Both the position numbers and the translations under genes were made by a program. Below, piece by piece: positions 15,487 through 22,613 of a DNA stretch of 36,611 nt. The first letter of the stretch is position 1. Each line of letters begins with the position of its first letter. Origin of the DNA: Chlamydiota bacterium (GTDB taxonomy: Bacteria > Auribacterota > UBA3054 > B51-G9); contig QMOL01000001.1 of the NCBI GenBank assembly GCA_003648225.1, positions 1 to 36,611 of the forward strand, read 5' to 3'. A model generated the notes under the pieces. The model did not search any database, had not been told where the DNA came from, and was given only the letters and a program-made list of their open reading frames with translations.

Positions 15487-16041
15487 ATGAGAATAAAAAT
15501 GAAAACTATATTAATCCTTATTGCAATATTTGCACTCGGTTTCTCAAACATTAGTTCGGCTAATCTTGTTTCTGTAATCAGTACAAATAACGGCAGCGGA
15601 CTTTTTACTTACAAAATCAGCGCGGGCATTGATCCGTATTTTTTCGGTGGAAATACAAACTTTCTGAAAATTATCATTCCTTCCGTTGCCGTTGTTTCTA
15701 CAATTGACCCGCCTGGCTGGATTTCTACAATTAATATTGATGATACTATAACGTGGGAATGTACAAATCCTGTTTTAAATTATGTTGATTATGATTTAGT
15801 TGATTTTTCATTACAAAGTTCAATATTGATCGCCACAAATTATCCGATTAACAAAACGGGTCTCGTTCAGGGAGAAATTTATAATACCAATCACTCTATT
15901 TATAGTTCTGTTCCGACAAATACAATGGTTTCCGTTAACACGGTTGGGTTTGAATATTTTGAGATCGAGGGTCCGGCGATACCTGAGCCTTACATTATTA
16001 TATTATTTTTCCCTTTATTGATTATGATTATACGGAGGTGA
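15487..16041 (+). CDS. PEP-CTERM exosortase-substrate protein
   Basis: The 184-residue product starts with a signal peptide (about 1-25, ending ISSA). The mature domain is beta-rich, and the C-terminus is a sorting signal: IPEP (165-168), a hydrophobic stretch (IIILFFPLLIMII) and a final Arg-Arg. This is the PEP-CTERM pattern, in which exosortase cleaves and anchors or releases the protein at the outer surface. The mature part (about 26-163) resembles no family I can name. A second in-frame ATG at 15499 is equally plausible as the start, because both leave an intact signal peptide. No exosortase gene is in the window. Confidence 0.85.
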   Translation: MRIKMKTILILIAIFALGFSNISSANLVSVISTNNGSGLFTYKISAGIDPYFFGGNTNFLKIIIPSVAVVSTIDPPGWISTINIDDTITWECTNPVLNYVDYDLVDFSLQSSILIATNYPINKTGLVQGEIYNTNHSIYSSVPTNTMVSVNTVGFEYFEIEGPAIPEPYIIILFFPLLIMIIRR

Positions 16042-16085
16042 TATGTCTCAATGAATTTTTTATGGGAAAAAAATTAGAAAATAAG

Positions 16086-16109
16086 AAGCCGCACTTAAAA
16101 GTGCGGCTT
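16086..16109. terminator. bidirectional intrinsic terminator
   Basis: A perfect 11-base stem (AAGCCGCACTT at 16086-16096, AAGTGCGGCTT at 16099-16109) with a 2-base gap lies between the convergent PEP-CTERM gene and the - strand thioredoxin gene. T-rich sequence follows on the + strand and A-rich sequence precedes it. Confidence 0.8.
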
Positions 16110-16141
16110 ACTTTTGCAAAATTCGATTTTTTAAGTAATCT

Positions 16142-16693
16142 TTATTTCATCGCTTTAATTACTGACTTAACTTTATTTTTTGCGATTTTTTTAGTTTCAG
16201 TCTTTTTAACTTTTTTCTCTGTTCTATCTCTCAGAGCCTTTTCCACAACCTGATCAAGTCCACCCACAGGATGTCCTTCCCAAATTATTTTACCATCAAC
16301 AATAACAAAAGCGTTAGGAATGCTGCGAATAGCATATTTTTGACTCGAAGTACTTCCTGTACCAACGATATAATTCATTTTCATTTTTTTGACAAACTTA
16401 TCAATTTCAGTTGATTTTTTTTCGTTTGTCAGGCCAATAACAATCAATCCTTCGTCTTTGTTTTTATTATAAAGCTTTACAAGATGAGGGATTGCCTTAC
16501 GGCACGGCGGGCACCATGTTGCCCAGAATTCAACAACTACAACTTTATTTTTGAATTGTTCAAGTGAGACGTTTTCACCTGCGTTAATCCAATTTTTAGC
16601 ATTAATTTCCGGCGCATCACTACCAACAAGGCCAGCGAAAGAATTTCCAACAAAAATCAAACTAATAATTAAGGATGCGATAATTTTCTTCAT
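16142..16693 (-). CDS. exported TlpA/ResA-like thioredoxin with Lys-rich tail
   Basis: The 183-residue protein has a signal peptide (about 1-20, ending NSFA). The redoxin domain (about 22-150) carries the active site FWATWCPPCRKAIP (Cys61, Cys64) and the cis-Pro region RSIPNAFVI. TlpA/ResA proteins reduce disulfides in the periplasm, often for cytochrome c maturation or other thiol proteins. After residue 150 the protein ends in about 30 residues dominated by Lys and Thr, an unusual cationic tail that could bind membrane, nucleic acid or cell-wall polymers. The start is supported by a GGAG ribosome site and a clear promoter. No cytochrome genes are nearby. Confidence 0.92.
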   Translation of the reverse strand: MKKIIASLIISLIFVGNSFAGLVGSDAPEINAKNWINAGENVSLEQFKNKVVVVEFWATWCPPCRKAIPHLVKLYNKNKDEGLIVIGLTNEKKSTEIDKFVKKMKMNYIVGTGSTSSQKYAIRSIPNAFVIVDGKIIWEGHPVGGLDQVVEKALRDRTEKKVKKTETKKIAKNKVKSVIKAMK

Positions 16694-16728
16694 TTTTTTA
16701 CTCCATTTTTGAGTTTTGAGTTAAACCG

Positions 16729-16757
16729 ATTATATCGGCATTTATTTTGAGCATCAA
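16729..16757 (-). promoter_or_regulatory. sigma-70 promoter for the TlpA-like gene
   Basis: On the - strand TTGATG (16757-16752), a 17-base spacer, and TATAAT (16734-16729). The predicted start is near 16722, leaving a leader of about 29 bases before the ATG at 16693, with GGAG as ribosome site. Confidence 0.75.
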
Positions 16758-17409
16758 TTTTTTGACGAGTACAAATCAAATTTATTCATTATTATATCAA
16801 TTTAAGCAATAAAATAAAAGCAGGCATGAATATTTTAACGCAAAATATTTATTTAATCACGGATATTCAATATTCTATACTTTCAGTGATTAAATTAAAA
16901 ATTGAAAAAATAATGAACGATTGAACTGAGCAGCGGCACCAAAAACAGGTAGTCAAGCCGTCTGCTCCAATGATCTTGTTATTTGTTAAAATTAATATCT
17001 TTGACACGAATTTACACGAATTTATTTATTTGAAAATTGGATATTCCTGCTGTAAGTTCGCCTTTGGAGGATTCGATATTGGATATTTAATTTTTTTTAC
17101 TTTCCAAACGTTACTTCGGAAATAACGATATAAGTATACGACTTATTATTTAAATAATAGTAATATAATAACCATAAGATTACTTTTTGTCAAATTGAAC
17201 CCTCTATTCTGCTTGGGTATATAATCGGTGCCTGATAATCGGTGCCTGACCCCCTAGTGGTCAAGTGTAGACTTGACAACTTGGCGCCTGACCCCATTAA
17301 TTATTTAATAATCAGAAAAATTGACAGGATCATAATCTTTTGTATTAATTTCGTGTTTTTTGTGCTTTTCCCCGATGAGTTACACTATCGGGACAGGCGT
17401 GGTTAAAGT
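16758..17409. other. long intergenic region rich in repeats
   Basis: No credible gene is seen in these 650 bases. They hold a perfect tandem of ACACGAATTT (17004-17023). A TTGGATATT motif occurs twice around a less AT-rich core (about 17036-17090). The paired TAATCGGTGCCTGA element with its hairpin lies at 17222-17300. The remainder is plain AT-rich sequence. The stop of the GH43-like gene lies just to the right, and no terminator with a T-run was found for it. Confidence 0.6.
17222..17300. repeat. REP-like element with GGTGCCTGACCCC-type motifs
   Basis: TAATCGGTGCCTGA is repeated in tandem (17222-17235 and 17236-17249) and runs into CCCCC. A perfect hairpin follows (GTCAAGT 17260-17266, ACTTGAC 17271-17277), then a variant GGCGCCTGACCCCA. 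Motifs of the form GGTGCCTGACCCC resemble REP sequences that accompany RAYT (Y1-type) transposases in other bacteria; no such transposase gene is visible here. Confidence 0.5.
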
Positions 17410-20400
17410 TCATTCAATCCTGAAACAGGTGATTCCGTTAAATTCAGCGGTGCAGTTTTCCGCCGCGATGCCGACTTTTGATTTCCCCCATGAACCCGGA
17501 ATTTCAATTTTTTCCTTCCCGTCAATAAATATTATAATTTTATCAGAAAGTTTTACTGAACGAATATTGTATGACGGCTGCCATTCAACTTTTGCGTAAG
17601 TTTTTACGACGCGACAATACGATCCCGGTTTAACAATATATTTCAACCGCAACTGATCTGTTTTGATTTTTTTGAATTTTATTTCATTTTTTGCCTGAGT
17701 AATAGTCTCAACATTTTTCCAATCTTTGTTTTTGTTTTTATATTGTAAAGTCCATTTCACCGGATGTTCAAACGGTTTTCTTTTATCAAAATTTATTTTT
17801 AATTCAGAAATAATTCCAACACGCTTTAAATATAAATTTATTTCTTCCTGCCTGCCGCCCGTTTCGCTGTTAATTACAGTCCACTCGTAAAGTCCGGCTC
17901 CCCTGTTATTTTTTGCGGTAACTTCCATTTTCATGGCTAAAGTTTCAACCGGTTCAAATTCAGCCAGATTAAGTTTATTAATTTCCATTCCGTAAGAAGA
18001 ATTCTTTTTAAGTTTTACGGGTTGCCACGAACCGGCATTATCTTTGTAAAATAATTCCCATGATTTCGGTGTTTGGCAATCTCCGCCGTCTTTAGTGTCA
18101 TCATACCAAATAACTTCTGAACAATCAACAATTTTTGGTGATTGAAAGTCATATTGGAGCCATTCTTTTGTTCCGCGATGGTCCCAGAAAGAGAATTTAG
18201 GAATGTTTTCGCGGGAAGATTTTGATATTAAACTGTCTGCCGCGGCATCAAGTGTATCATATTTCCAGCAATGCGAAGCGGAAATTTTTATGTTTTCCGG
18301 CACTTCAGGCGCTTTGCCTCGCAGGAAAAGCCTTTCCCATTTTTCCAAATTTACAACTTCTTTTTTTATTTTATTACCGTTTCTTTTTCCTGAAATGACG
18401 AGAGATTTTTCTTTCGGACTTAACCACGCTGCAAGGTAATTATTTTCATCAACGTAAACCGGATAGATGCCCGCTTTCGAAGAACCGTAATCTGTGGTCC
18501 GTAATCCGTGGTTCGTATTTTGTATTTTCACTTGAGTTGAGAATTCGTAATTTTCTGAAGGGTCGCCTTTAACGCAGAGGGTTTTACCGGCGTCTGATTT
18601 TAGATTTATTCCGTTATTATCGACAGAGATTTCACCGTTTGGCGACATTTTTTTCCACCCGCAGATTTTTTTATCAAATTCATCCCAGCCGATAGTGTAA
18701 ATAACCCCGTCAAACGCTGCTTGCTGTTTATTGGCGAGGAGTCCCGGTCGGCCTTTTTTTCTGAAAGGTATTTTAAACTTTTTATTACGTGTAATATTTA
18801 CATCATCAACCAAGATTGTGAAGCAGTCGGAATTTTTTTCGAATCTGATTTTATGGAAAGCCGAGAAGTCAAAACTTTTTCCCATCGGGAACTTAATTTT
18901 TTTTATTTTACCTTTAATGGAGATTTCGCTTATAAGAGCTTTTTTGGATGGAGAAAAATAAATTTTCTGATAGTTGGATTTGTCGGCATACCAAGCCATA
19001 ATCCCCCACTCGTTTTCCGGTATTTTAAGCGGTCTTGTCCACAGTTCAAAAATATAATTCTCTGCCGGTTCGGCACAAACAAGAGCGAAAACTTCTTTGA
19101 CCGGAGCTTGAGTATGCAGCCAGTCTTTCGATACGCGTGCCTCGCTGTCAAGTGTGTACCAGATCCCGCCGTGATATTCCCAGTCTTCACCGAATTCATC
19201 ACTTAATCCGTCCATTTTATGTGAGGTAAAATTATCGGAAAAAGTCGCTTTATAGGGCGGAGGCTGATACTGCTGAGGATTGGAACCGGTGGGCCCGTCA
19301 ACATAAAGTTTTTTATCAAAAAAGAAGACGCGATTAATTCCCTGGCAATGGGGTCCTTCATTCCACAACGCGAAATAAATAACAAACCATTCAAAGCCGT
19401 TCGGACCTTTTAAAACCGTTGGTTGTCCTGTATTCCAGATTATGTCATCTTCTTTTTTATTTCCCGGATCAATTAAACCAATATCAAGATATTTTTCGTT
19501 TCTTTTTGATTGACAATGAACCGCGATAACATTTTCCCCGGGATGAAGTTTTGCAATATCTTTTTCTTTAAGGTTTACGAGTCTGGGTCCTGCCCATAAT
19601 AAATTAGTATGAACAAGGTTTCCGTTAAGGTAAAATTCCGCGCTATCGAGATGCCTTACTTTCAATTGAAGATTAGTTGAGAACTTTTCCGGAAGAGTGA
19701 ATTTCAGGCGCGTCCATATATCATCTGAATTCCACAAGGTGGCGACATCGTGAATTCTTGAATTTTGCCGAATTGGCGAGCCGAAAGCGCCGTATTTTTT
19801 CTTCCATGTTTTATCGGTTTTAAAATTCGGCATCATCCAGTTTCCTGCGGGTTGATTTGTAGTGAAATTCCATTTGGGCCCGCCGTTGGCGCCCCAGGGG
19901 ATAATGGTTTCAACTTCGTCAAAAATCCGTTCATCGCTTTGCTCCATAACGGGCCATGGATATTTTGTTTGATTGCTGAAACCGAGGGGAGATTTTGCAG
20001 TCGCACAACCAACTAAATAATTTGCCATTTCTATACTTGTAACATTTGCAGCATATAAAAGGTAGTAAGTATTGCGATATTTAATAACTTCCGGTCCTTC
20101 ATTAACTTTCCAATCGCGCCACTCCCAAGAGTTTGGGATAGCTGAAATCAGGGAAACGGATTTACCGATAAGTTTACCCGGTGCCGCCATTTCCTGTCCA
20201 CAGATAACATTTCCGTCTGTATATTTTACGGTATAAAAATAAAGTTTACCGTCATCGTCAACAAACAAAAAGGGATCTATTTCTCTGTCAAAGCGAGTTG
20301 GCATTTCTTTGTATTGCCCGAGTGGTTTTTCCGCGATGGCATATCCGATACCGTTCCAATAGAAATGGATTTTTCCATTAATGTAGCGTATGCCCGGCGC

Positions 20401-20664
20401 GTGCATTTCTTTTTCATCATTTCTGTTTATCCAAGCAGCTTTAGTTTGAAAAAACGAAACAGGACCATGCCAATTTACCAAATCAGGTGATATTAAGAAT
20501 TGTCCCGGTAAACCAACACCACTAATAAAATATTCGCCACAATAACTCATGGCTCCCGCATCAGCACAACGAGCAACCGGATTTTGGAGTTTTTCGTGTG
20601 TAGAAGCATTTGCCATAGATAACAAAGTTAAGAAAAGTAAAAGTAGAATAAAATTATTGGCCAT
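17410..20664 (-). CDS. secreted GH43-like multidomain glycoside hydrolase
   Basis: The 1084-residue protein has a signal peptide (about 1-20, ending MANA). The N-terminal part is a five-bladed propeller of the GH43 type: candidate residues are D35 (ADAGAM), D130 (REIDPFLFVDDDGK) and E189 (VNEGPEVI). The propeller is interrupted by a galactose-binding-like beta-sandwich (about 240-410, with LDSAEFYLNGNLVHTN). The last propeller strands return at about 415-470 (GPNGFEWFVIYFALWNEGPH). Then come LamG/DUF1080-like domains (about 475-770) and an F5/8 type C-like domain (about 790-910, WLQYDFQSPKIVDCSEVIWYD), and more beta domains to the end. It probably cuts plant or algal polysaccharide side chains; substrate unknown. 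A 28-base tandem repeat lies in frame inside the gene. No Shine-Dalgarno site is visible. Confidence 0.85.
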   Translation of the reverse strand: MANNFILLLLFLTLLSMANASTHEKLQNPVARCADAGAMSYCGEYFISGVGLPGQFLISPDLVNWHGPVSFFQTKAAWINRNDEKEMHAPGIRYINGKIHFYWNGIGYAIAEKPLGQYKEMPTRFDREIDPFLFVDDDGKLYFYTVKYTDGNVICGQEMAAPGKLIGKSVSLISAIPNSWEWRDWKVNEGPEVIKYRNTYYLLYAANVTSIEMANYLVGCATAKSPLGFSNQTKYPWPVMEQSDERIFDEVETIIPWGANGGPKWNFTTNQPAGNWMMPNFKTDKTWKKKYGAFGSPIRQNSRIHDVATLWNSDDIWTRLKFTLPEKFSTNLQLKVRHLDSAEFYLNGNLVHTNLLWAGPRLVNLKEKDIAKLHPGENVIAVHCQSKRNEKYLDIGLIDPGNKKEDDIIWNTGQPTVLKGPNGFEWFVIYFALWNEGPHCQGINRVFFFDKKLYVDGPTGSNPQQYQPPPYKATFSDNFTSHKMDGLSDEFGEDWEYHGGIWYTLDSEARVSKDWLHTQAPVKEVFALVCAEPAENYIFELWTRPLKIPENEWGIMAWYADKSNYQKIYFSPSKKALISEISIKGKIKKIKFPMGKSFDFSAFHKIRFEKNSDCFTILVDDVNITRNKKFKIPFRKKGRPGLLANKQQAAFDGVIYTIGWDEFDKKICGWKKMSPNGEISVDNNGINLKSDAGKTLCVKGDPSENYEFSTQVKIQNTNHGLRTTDYGSSKAGIYPVYVDENNYLAAWLSPKEKSLVISGKRNGNKIKKEVVNLEKWERLFLRGKAPEVPENIKISASHCWKYDTLDAAADSLISKSSRENIPKFSFWDHRGTKEWLQYDFQSPKIVDCSEVIWYDDTKDGGDCQTPKSWELFYKDNAGSWQPVKLKKNSSYGMEINKLNLAEFEPVETLAMKMEVTAKNNRGAGLYEWTVINSETGGRQEEINLYLKRVGIISELKINFDKRKPFEHPVKWTLQYKNKNKDWKNVETITQAKNEIKFKKIKTDQLRLKYIVKPGSYCRVVKTYAKVEWQPSYNIRSVKLSDKIIIFIDGKEKIEIPGSWGKSKVGIAAENCTAEFNGITCFRIE
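18485..18512. repeat. 14-base tandem repeat inside the GH43-like coding sequence
   Basis: CCGTAATCTGTGGT and CCGTAATCCGTGGT lie head to tail with one mismatch, followed by a degenerate third unit. The length (28 bases plus the flank) keeps the reading frame, and the encoded peptide includes NHGLRTTDYG. The unit style matches the intergenic tandem repeats of this window and not the surrounding coding sequence. Confidence 0.6.
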
Positions 20665-20720
20665 GTTAGATATTTTAAAAGTTATATTTTTTTAATGAAT
20701 CAGCCGTTAAAGTTTTGATT

Positions 20721-20729
20721 ATTATACCA
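20721..20729 (-). promoter_or_regulatory. extended -10 promoter candidate for the GH43-like gene
   Basis: On the - strand TGG plus TATAAT (20729-20721) lies within TTTGGTATAATAA, nearly the same core as at 15318 and 25558. The predicted start is near 20714, about 50 bases before the ATG at 20664. Its upstream half overlaps the -35 box of the oppositely directed promoter. Confidence 0.5.
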
Positions 20730-20733
20730 AATC

Positions 20734-20762
20734 TTGACTTTATGAGCGAACGAGGTTATAAT
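20734..20762 (+). promoter_or_regulatory. strong sigma-70 promoter for the TIGR04073-like gene
   Basis: TTGACT (20734-20739), a 17-base spacer, then TATAAT (20757-20762), close to consensus. The predicted start near 20769 leaves a leader of about 39 bases before the ATG at 20808. Confidence 0.85.
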
Positions 20763-20807
20763 ATTCGGCAAAGGAAAAATAATTTTAACATTTTAACGAG
20801 GTTCTTT

Positions 20808-21332
20808 ATGAAAACATCTAAATTTATTATTGGATTTATTTTTGTCGCGTTAGCACTTGTTGCTTCGACCTATGCTTCTCCTAATACAAAGGAAAAAGGG
20901 AAAAAGTTAATAGTTGAAGATTGCGCTCTTTTATGCGAAGCATCCGAAAACAGGTCCTGGATATTTGAAACTTCAACCAATTGGGCCGCGGGAAATTTAG
21001 TCTATGGACCAATTGAGATTCTCGCAGGAGTAGGAACACCTGTAATCGGAATGTTTGCCGGATTTGGTGCCGGTATAGCCGTACCGCATTTTTTTATGAA
21101 AAAAGGCAGCGAGATATTATTACCTGCCACAATCCCCTGCGGAACAGTCGCGGGCGCAGCGTGTGGTTTGGCGATCACGCCCATATGCGCAATAGAGGGG
21201 CTTTTTGACACGCTTACCGGCGGTTTTTTTGCTGACGGTTATTTTTCCTGGATTAACACAAGCGATTTGAAAAGTATAAGTATGAAAACTGTTCAGGATG
21301 AGATTGTTGAACAAACGACCGACCAAAAATAA
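20808..21332 (+). CDS. exported protein resembling exosortase-associated family TIGR04073
   Basis: The 174-residue product has a signal peptide (about 1-23, ending STYA). It then has a Gly/Ala-rich hydrophobic region: NWAAGNLVYGPIEILAG, then FAGFGAGIAVPHFF, then GTVAGAACGLAITP, and finally EGLFDTLTGGFF. This order (a G-x-x-E segment, glycine-rich hydrophobic stretches, then a short phenylalanine-rich end) resembles TIGR04073, a family found with PEP-CTERM/exosortase systems. The match is from memory. ATG 20808 is chosen over the in-frame ATG at 20715 because the latter lies upstream of the predicted -35 box and would spoil the signal peptide. Function unknown. Confidence 0.6.
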   Translation: MKTSKFIIGFIFVALALVASTYASPNTKEKGKKLIVEDCALLCEASENRSWIFETSTNWAAGNLVYGPIEILAGVGTPVIGMFAGFGAGIAVPHFFMKKGSEILLPATIPCGTVAGAACGLAITPICAIEGLFDTLTGGFFADGYFSWINTSDLKSISMKTVQDEIVEQTTDQK

Positions 21333-21384
21333 CTATCGCTTTAAATAAATTACGATTATCTAAGCAGTAAAACTATTTAATTCC

Positions 21385-22539
21385 TTAAAAAGTCAATTTT
21401 AATAAGGATTTTGCCGACCATGTAGGTTTACCGAGTAAATTTCGAATAAATTCCTGTATGATCAAAATATCTTTATAATCCTGTTTCATATTATTCAGAG
21501 ATTTTTCATTAAAGATTTTTGCTATAGCGGATTTTCTGAAAGGATTTAAGCCTTTTGGTTTTTTATAGCTCCATTTTCTTACATAATTACAGTATTCTTT
21601 ATACAGGGCATTTTTTGTTTTTGGGCTCATTTTATTTATTTTTATTATTATATCTGTTGTGCTCTGAACATTTATTTTCGGGTTTCCAAATACATCGTTG
21701 AAAGTTTTTAATGTATTTTGAAGCACAGTATAAATATGATAACTTTTAATTATATTCATCCCTTTCCATCCCGCGCTTTGCCAGGAAAACATTGCCACAG
21801 CAGTTTTGTTATCGGGCATTTCCATATAAACAGAAATAGTGCTTGAAATATACATTTGGGATTTAACCCATGTGACTCCAGGCATATTCATTCCCGGCTT
21901 TTGGCTGTAATAAAAAACCCCATCGTCAACCGGACCAACAGGGATACCACGCATACTGAATGATGAAGGTTCTAACATATCAGAAATAGAAATCATAATT
22001 TCCGTGCCGTTTATATTCGCGCGCGTAATTGTTCGAGAGTTTGTGTATGAATAATAAGCTCCTGATTGAAGATTTGGAGTAATGCATTCAACAGACAGAT
22101 AAGATGTTTCAAATGATTCATTTGTATTGAGGCTTTTTGAGGTTTCAGAAAAAAACTTTTTTGATTGAGGAGATAAATTTATTTTTTTTGAATATCTTAA
22201 TACATTATAAAAAAAAGCTGCATCAGATAAACCAGACGCAAGATTTATTTCCAAGACCTTCTTAAAAGGAATGTTGAAAGATCTAATAATTGCTGCCCCT
22301 TTCGCACCGCGGCGTGGTTTTATCTGCCATAAATGATCATCATTAGCTGCCGACAATATAAAATCATAAAGATTTTTGATATTATCATCAGTCACGACTG
22401 CCTTAGTATCAACTTTTCCCCCTGTAATTATATTTTCTATTGCCATTTCAACTTTATCAGGCAGTTTTTTTTCTTTTCCATTTACAATTCCTGTAAATAG
22501 ACAAGAGGTAATAAGTATAGAAATAATTATATTTTTCAA
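21385..22539 (-). CDS. exported protein of unknown function
   Basis: The 384-residue product has a signal peptide (about 1-21, ending IVNG) and no other membrane segment. The mature part is rich in Ser, Asn and Lys. It includes a beta-rich centre (about 145-265, with INGTEIMISISDM and STISVYMEMPDN) and a helical C-terminal third with LYKEYCNYVRKWSYKKPKG. No family was recognised. It is the last gene of the purD-guaB run but is separated from guaB by 74 bases containing a tandem repeat, so it may have its own promoter. It converges with the TIGR04073-like gene with a 52-base gap. Confidence 0.7.
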   Translation of the reverse strand: MKNIIISILITSCLFTGIVNGKEKKLPDKVEMAIENIITGGKVDTKAVVTDDNIKNLYDFILSAANDDHLWQIKPRRGAKGAAIIRSFNIPFKKVLEINLASGLSDAAFFYNVLRYSKKINLSPQSKKFFSETSKSLNTNESFETSYLSVECITPNLQSGAYYSYTNSRTITRANINGTEIMISISDMLEPSSFSMRGIPVGPVDDGVFYYSQKPGMNMPGVTWVKSQMYISSTISVYMEMPDNKTAVAMFSWQSAGWKGMNIIKSYHIYTVLQNTLKTFNDVFGNPKINVQSTTDIIIKINKMSPKTKNALYKEYCNYVRKWSYKKPKGLNPFRKSAIAKIFNEKSLNNMKQDYKDILIIQEFIRNLLGKPTWSAKSLLKLTF

Positions 22540-22545
22540 AATTAT

Positions 22546-22580
22546 ATTCGTTAATCGTTATTCGTTATTCGTTATTCGTT
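22546..22580. repeat. five tandem 7-base units (ATTCGTT)
   Basis: Five contiguous heptamers, four exactly ATTCGTT and one AATCGTT, fill the gap between guaB (stop at 22614) and the 384-residue gene (start at 22539). The next 30 bases continue as a looser TTAAC/ACAA pattern. The repeat ends 6 bases before the downstream start codon, so it lies in that gene's leader. Confidence 0.85.
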
Positions 22581-22613
22581 CTATTAACAATTAACCAATA
22601 ACTAACAACTATT

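Noticed and set aside
16038..16253. 71-codon + strand ORF
   Set aside because: It runs through the bidirectional terminator hairpin and the 3' end of the opposite tlpA-like gene.
18721..19206. 161-codon + strand ORF
   Set aside because: It is antisense to the GH43-like gene and has no ribosome site or recognisable domain.
20715..20807. Upstream 31 codons of the TIGR04073-like frame
   Set aside because: The first ATG lies upstream of the -35 box at 20734, and the extension would bury the signal peptide.
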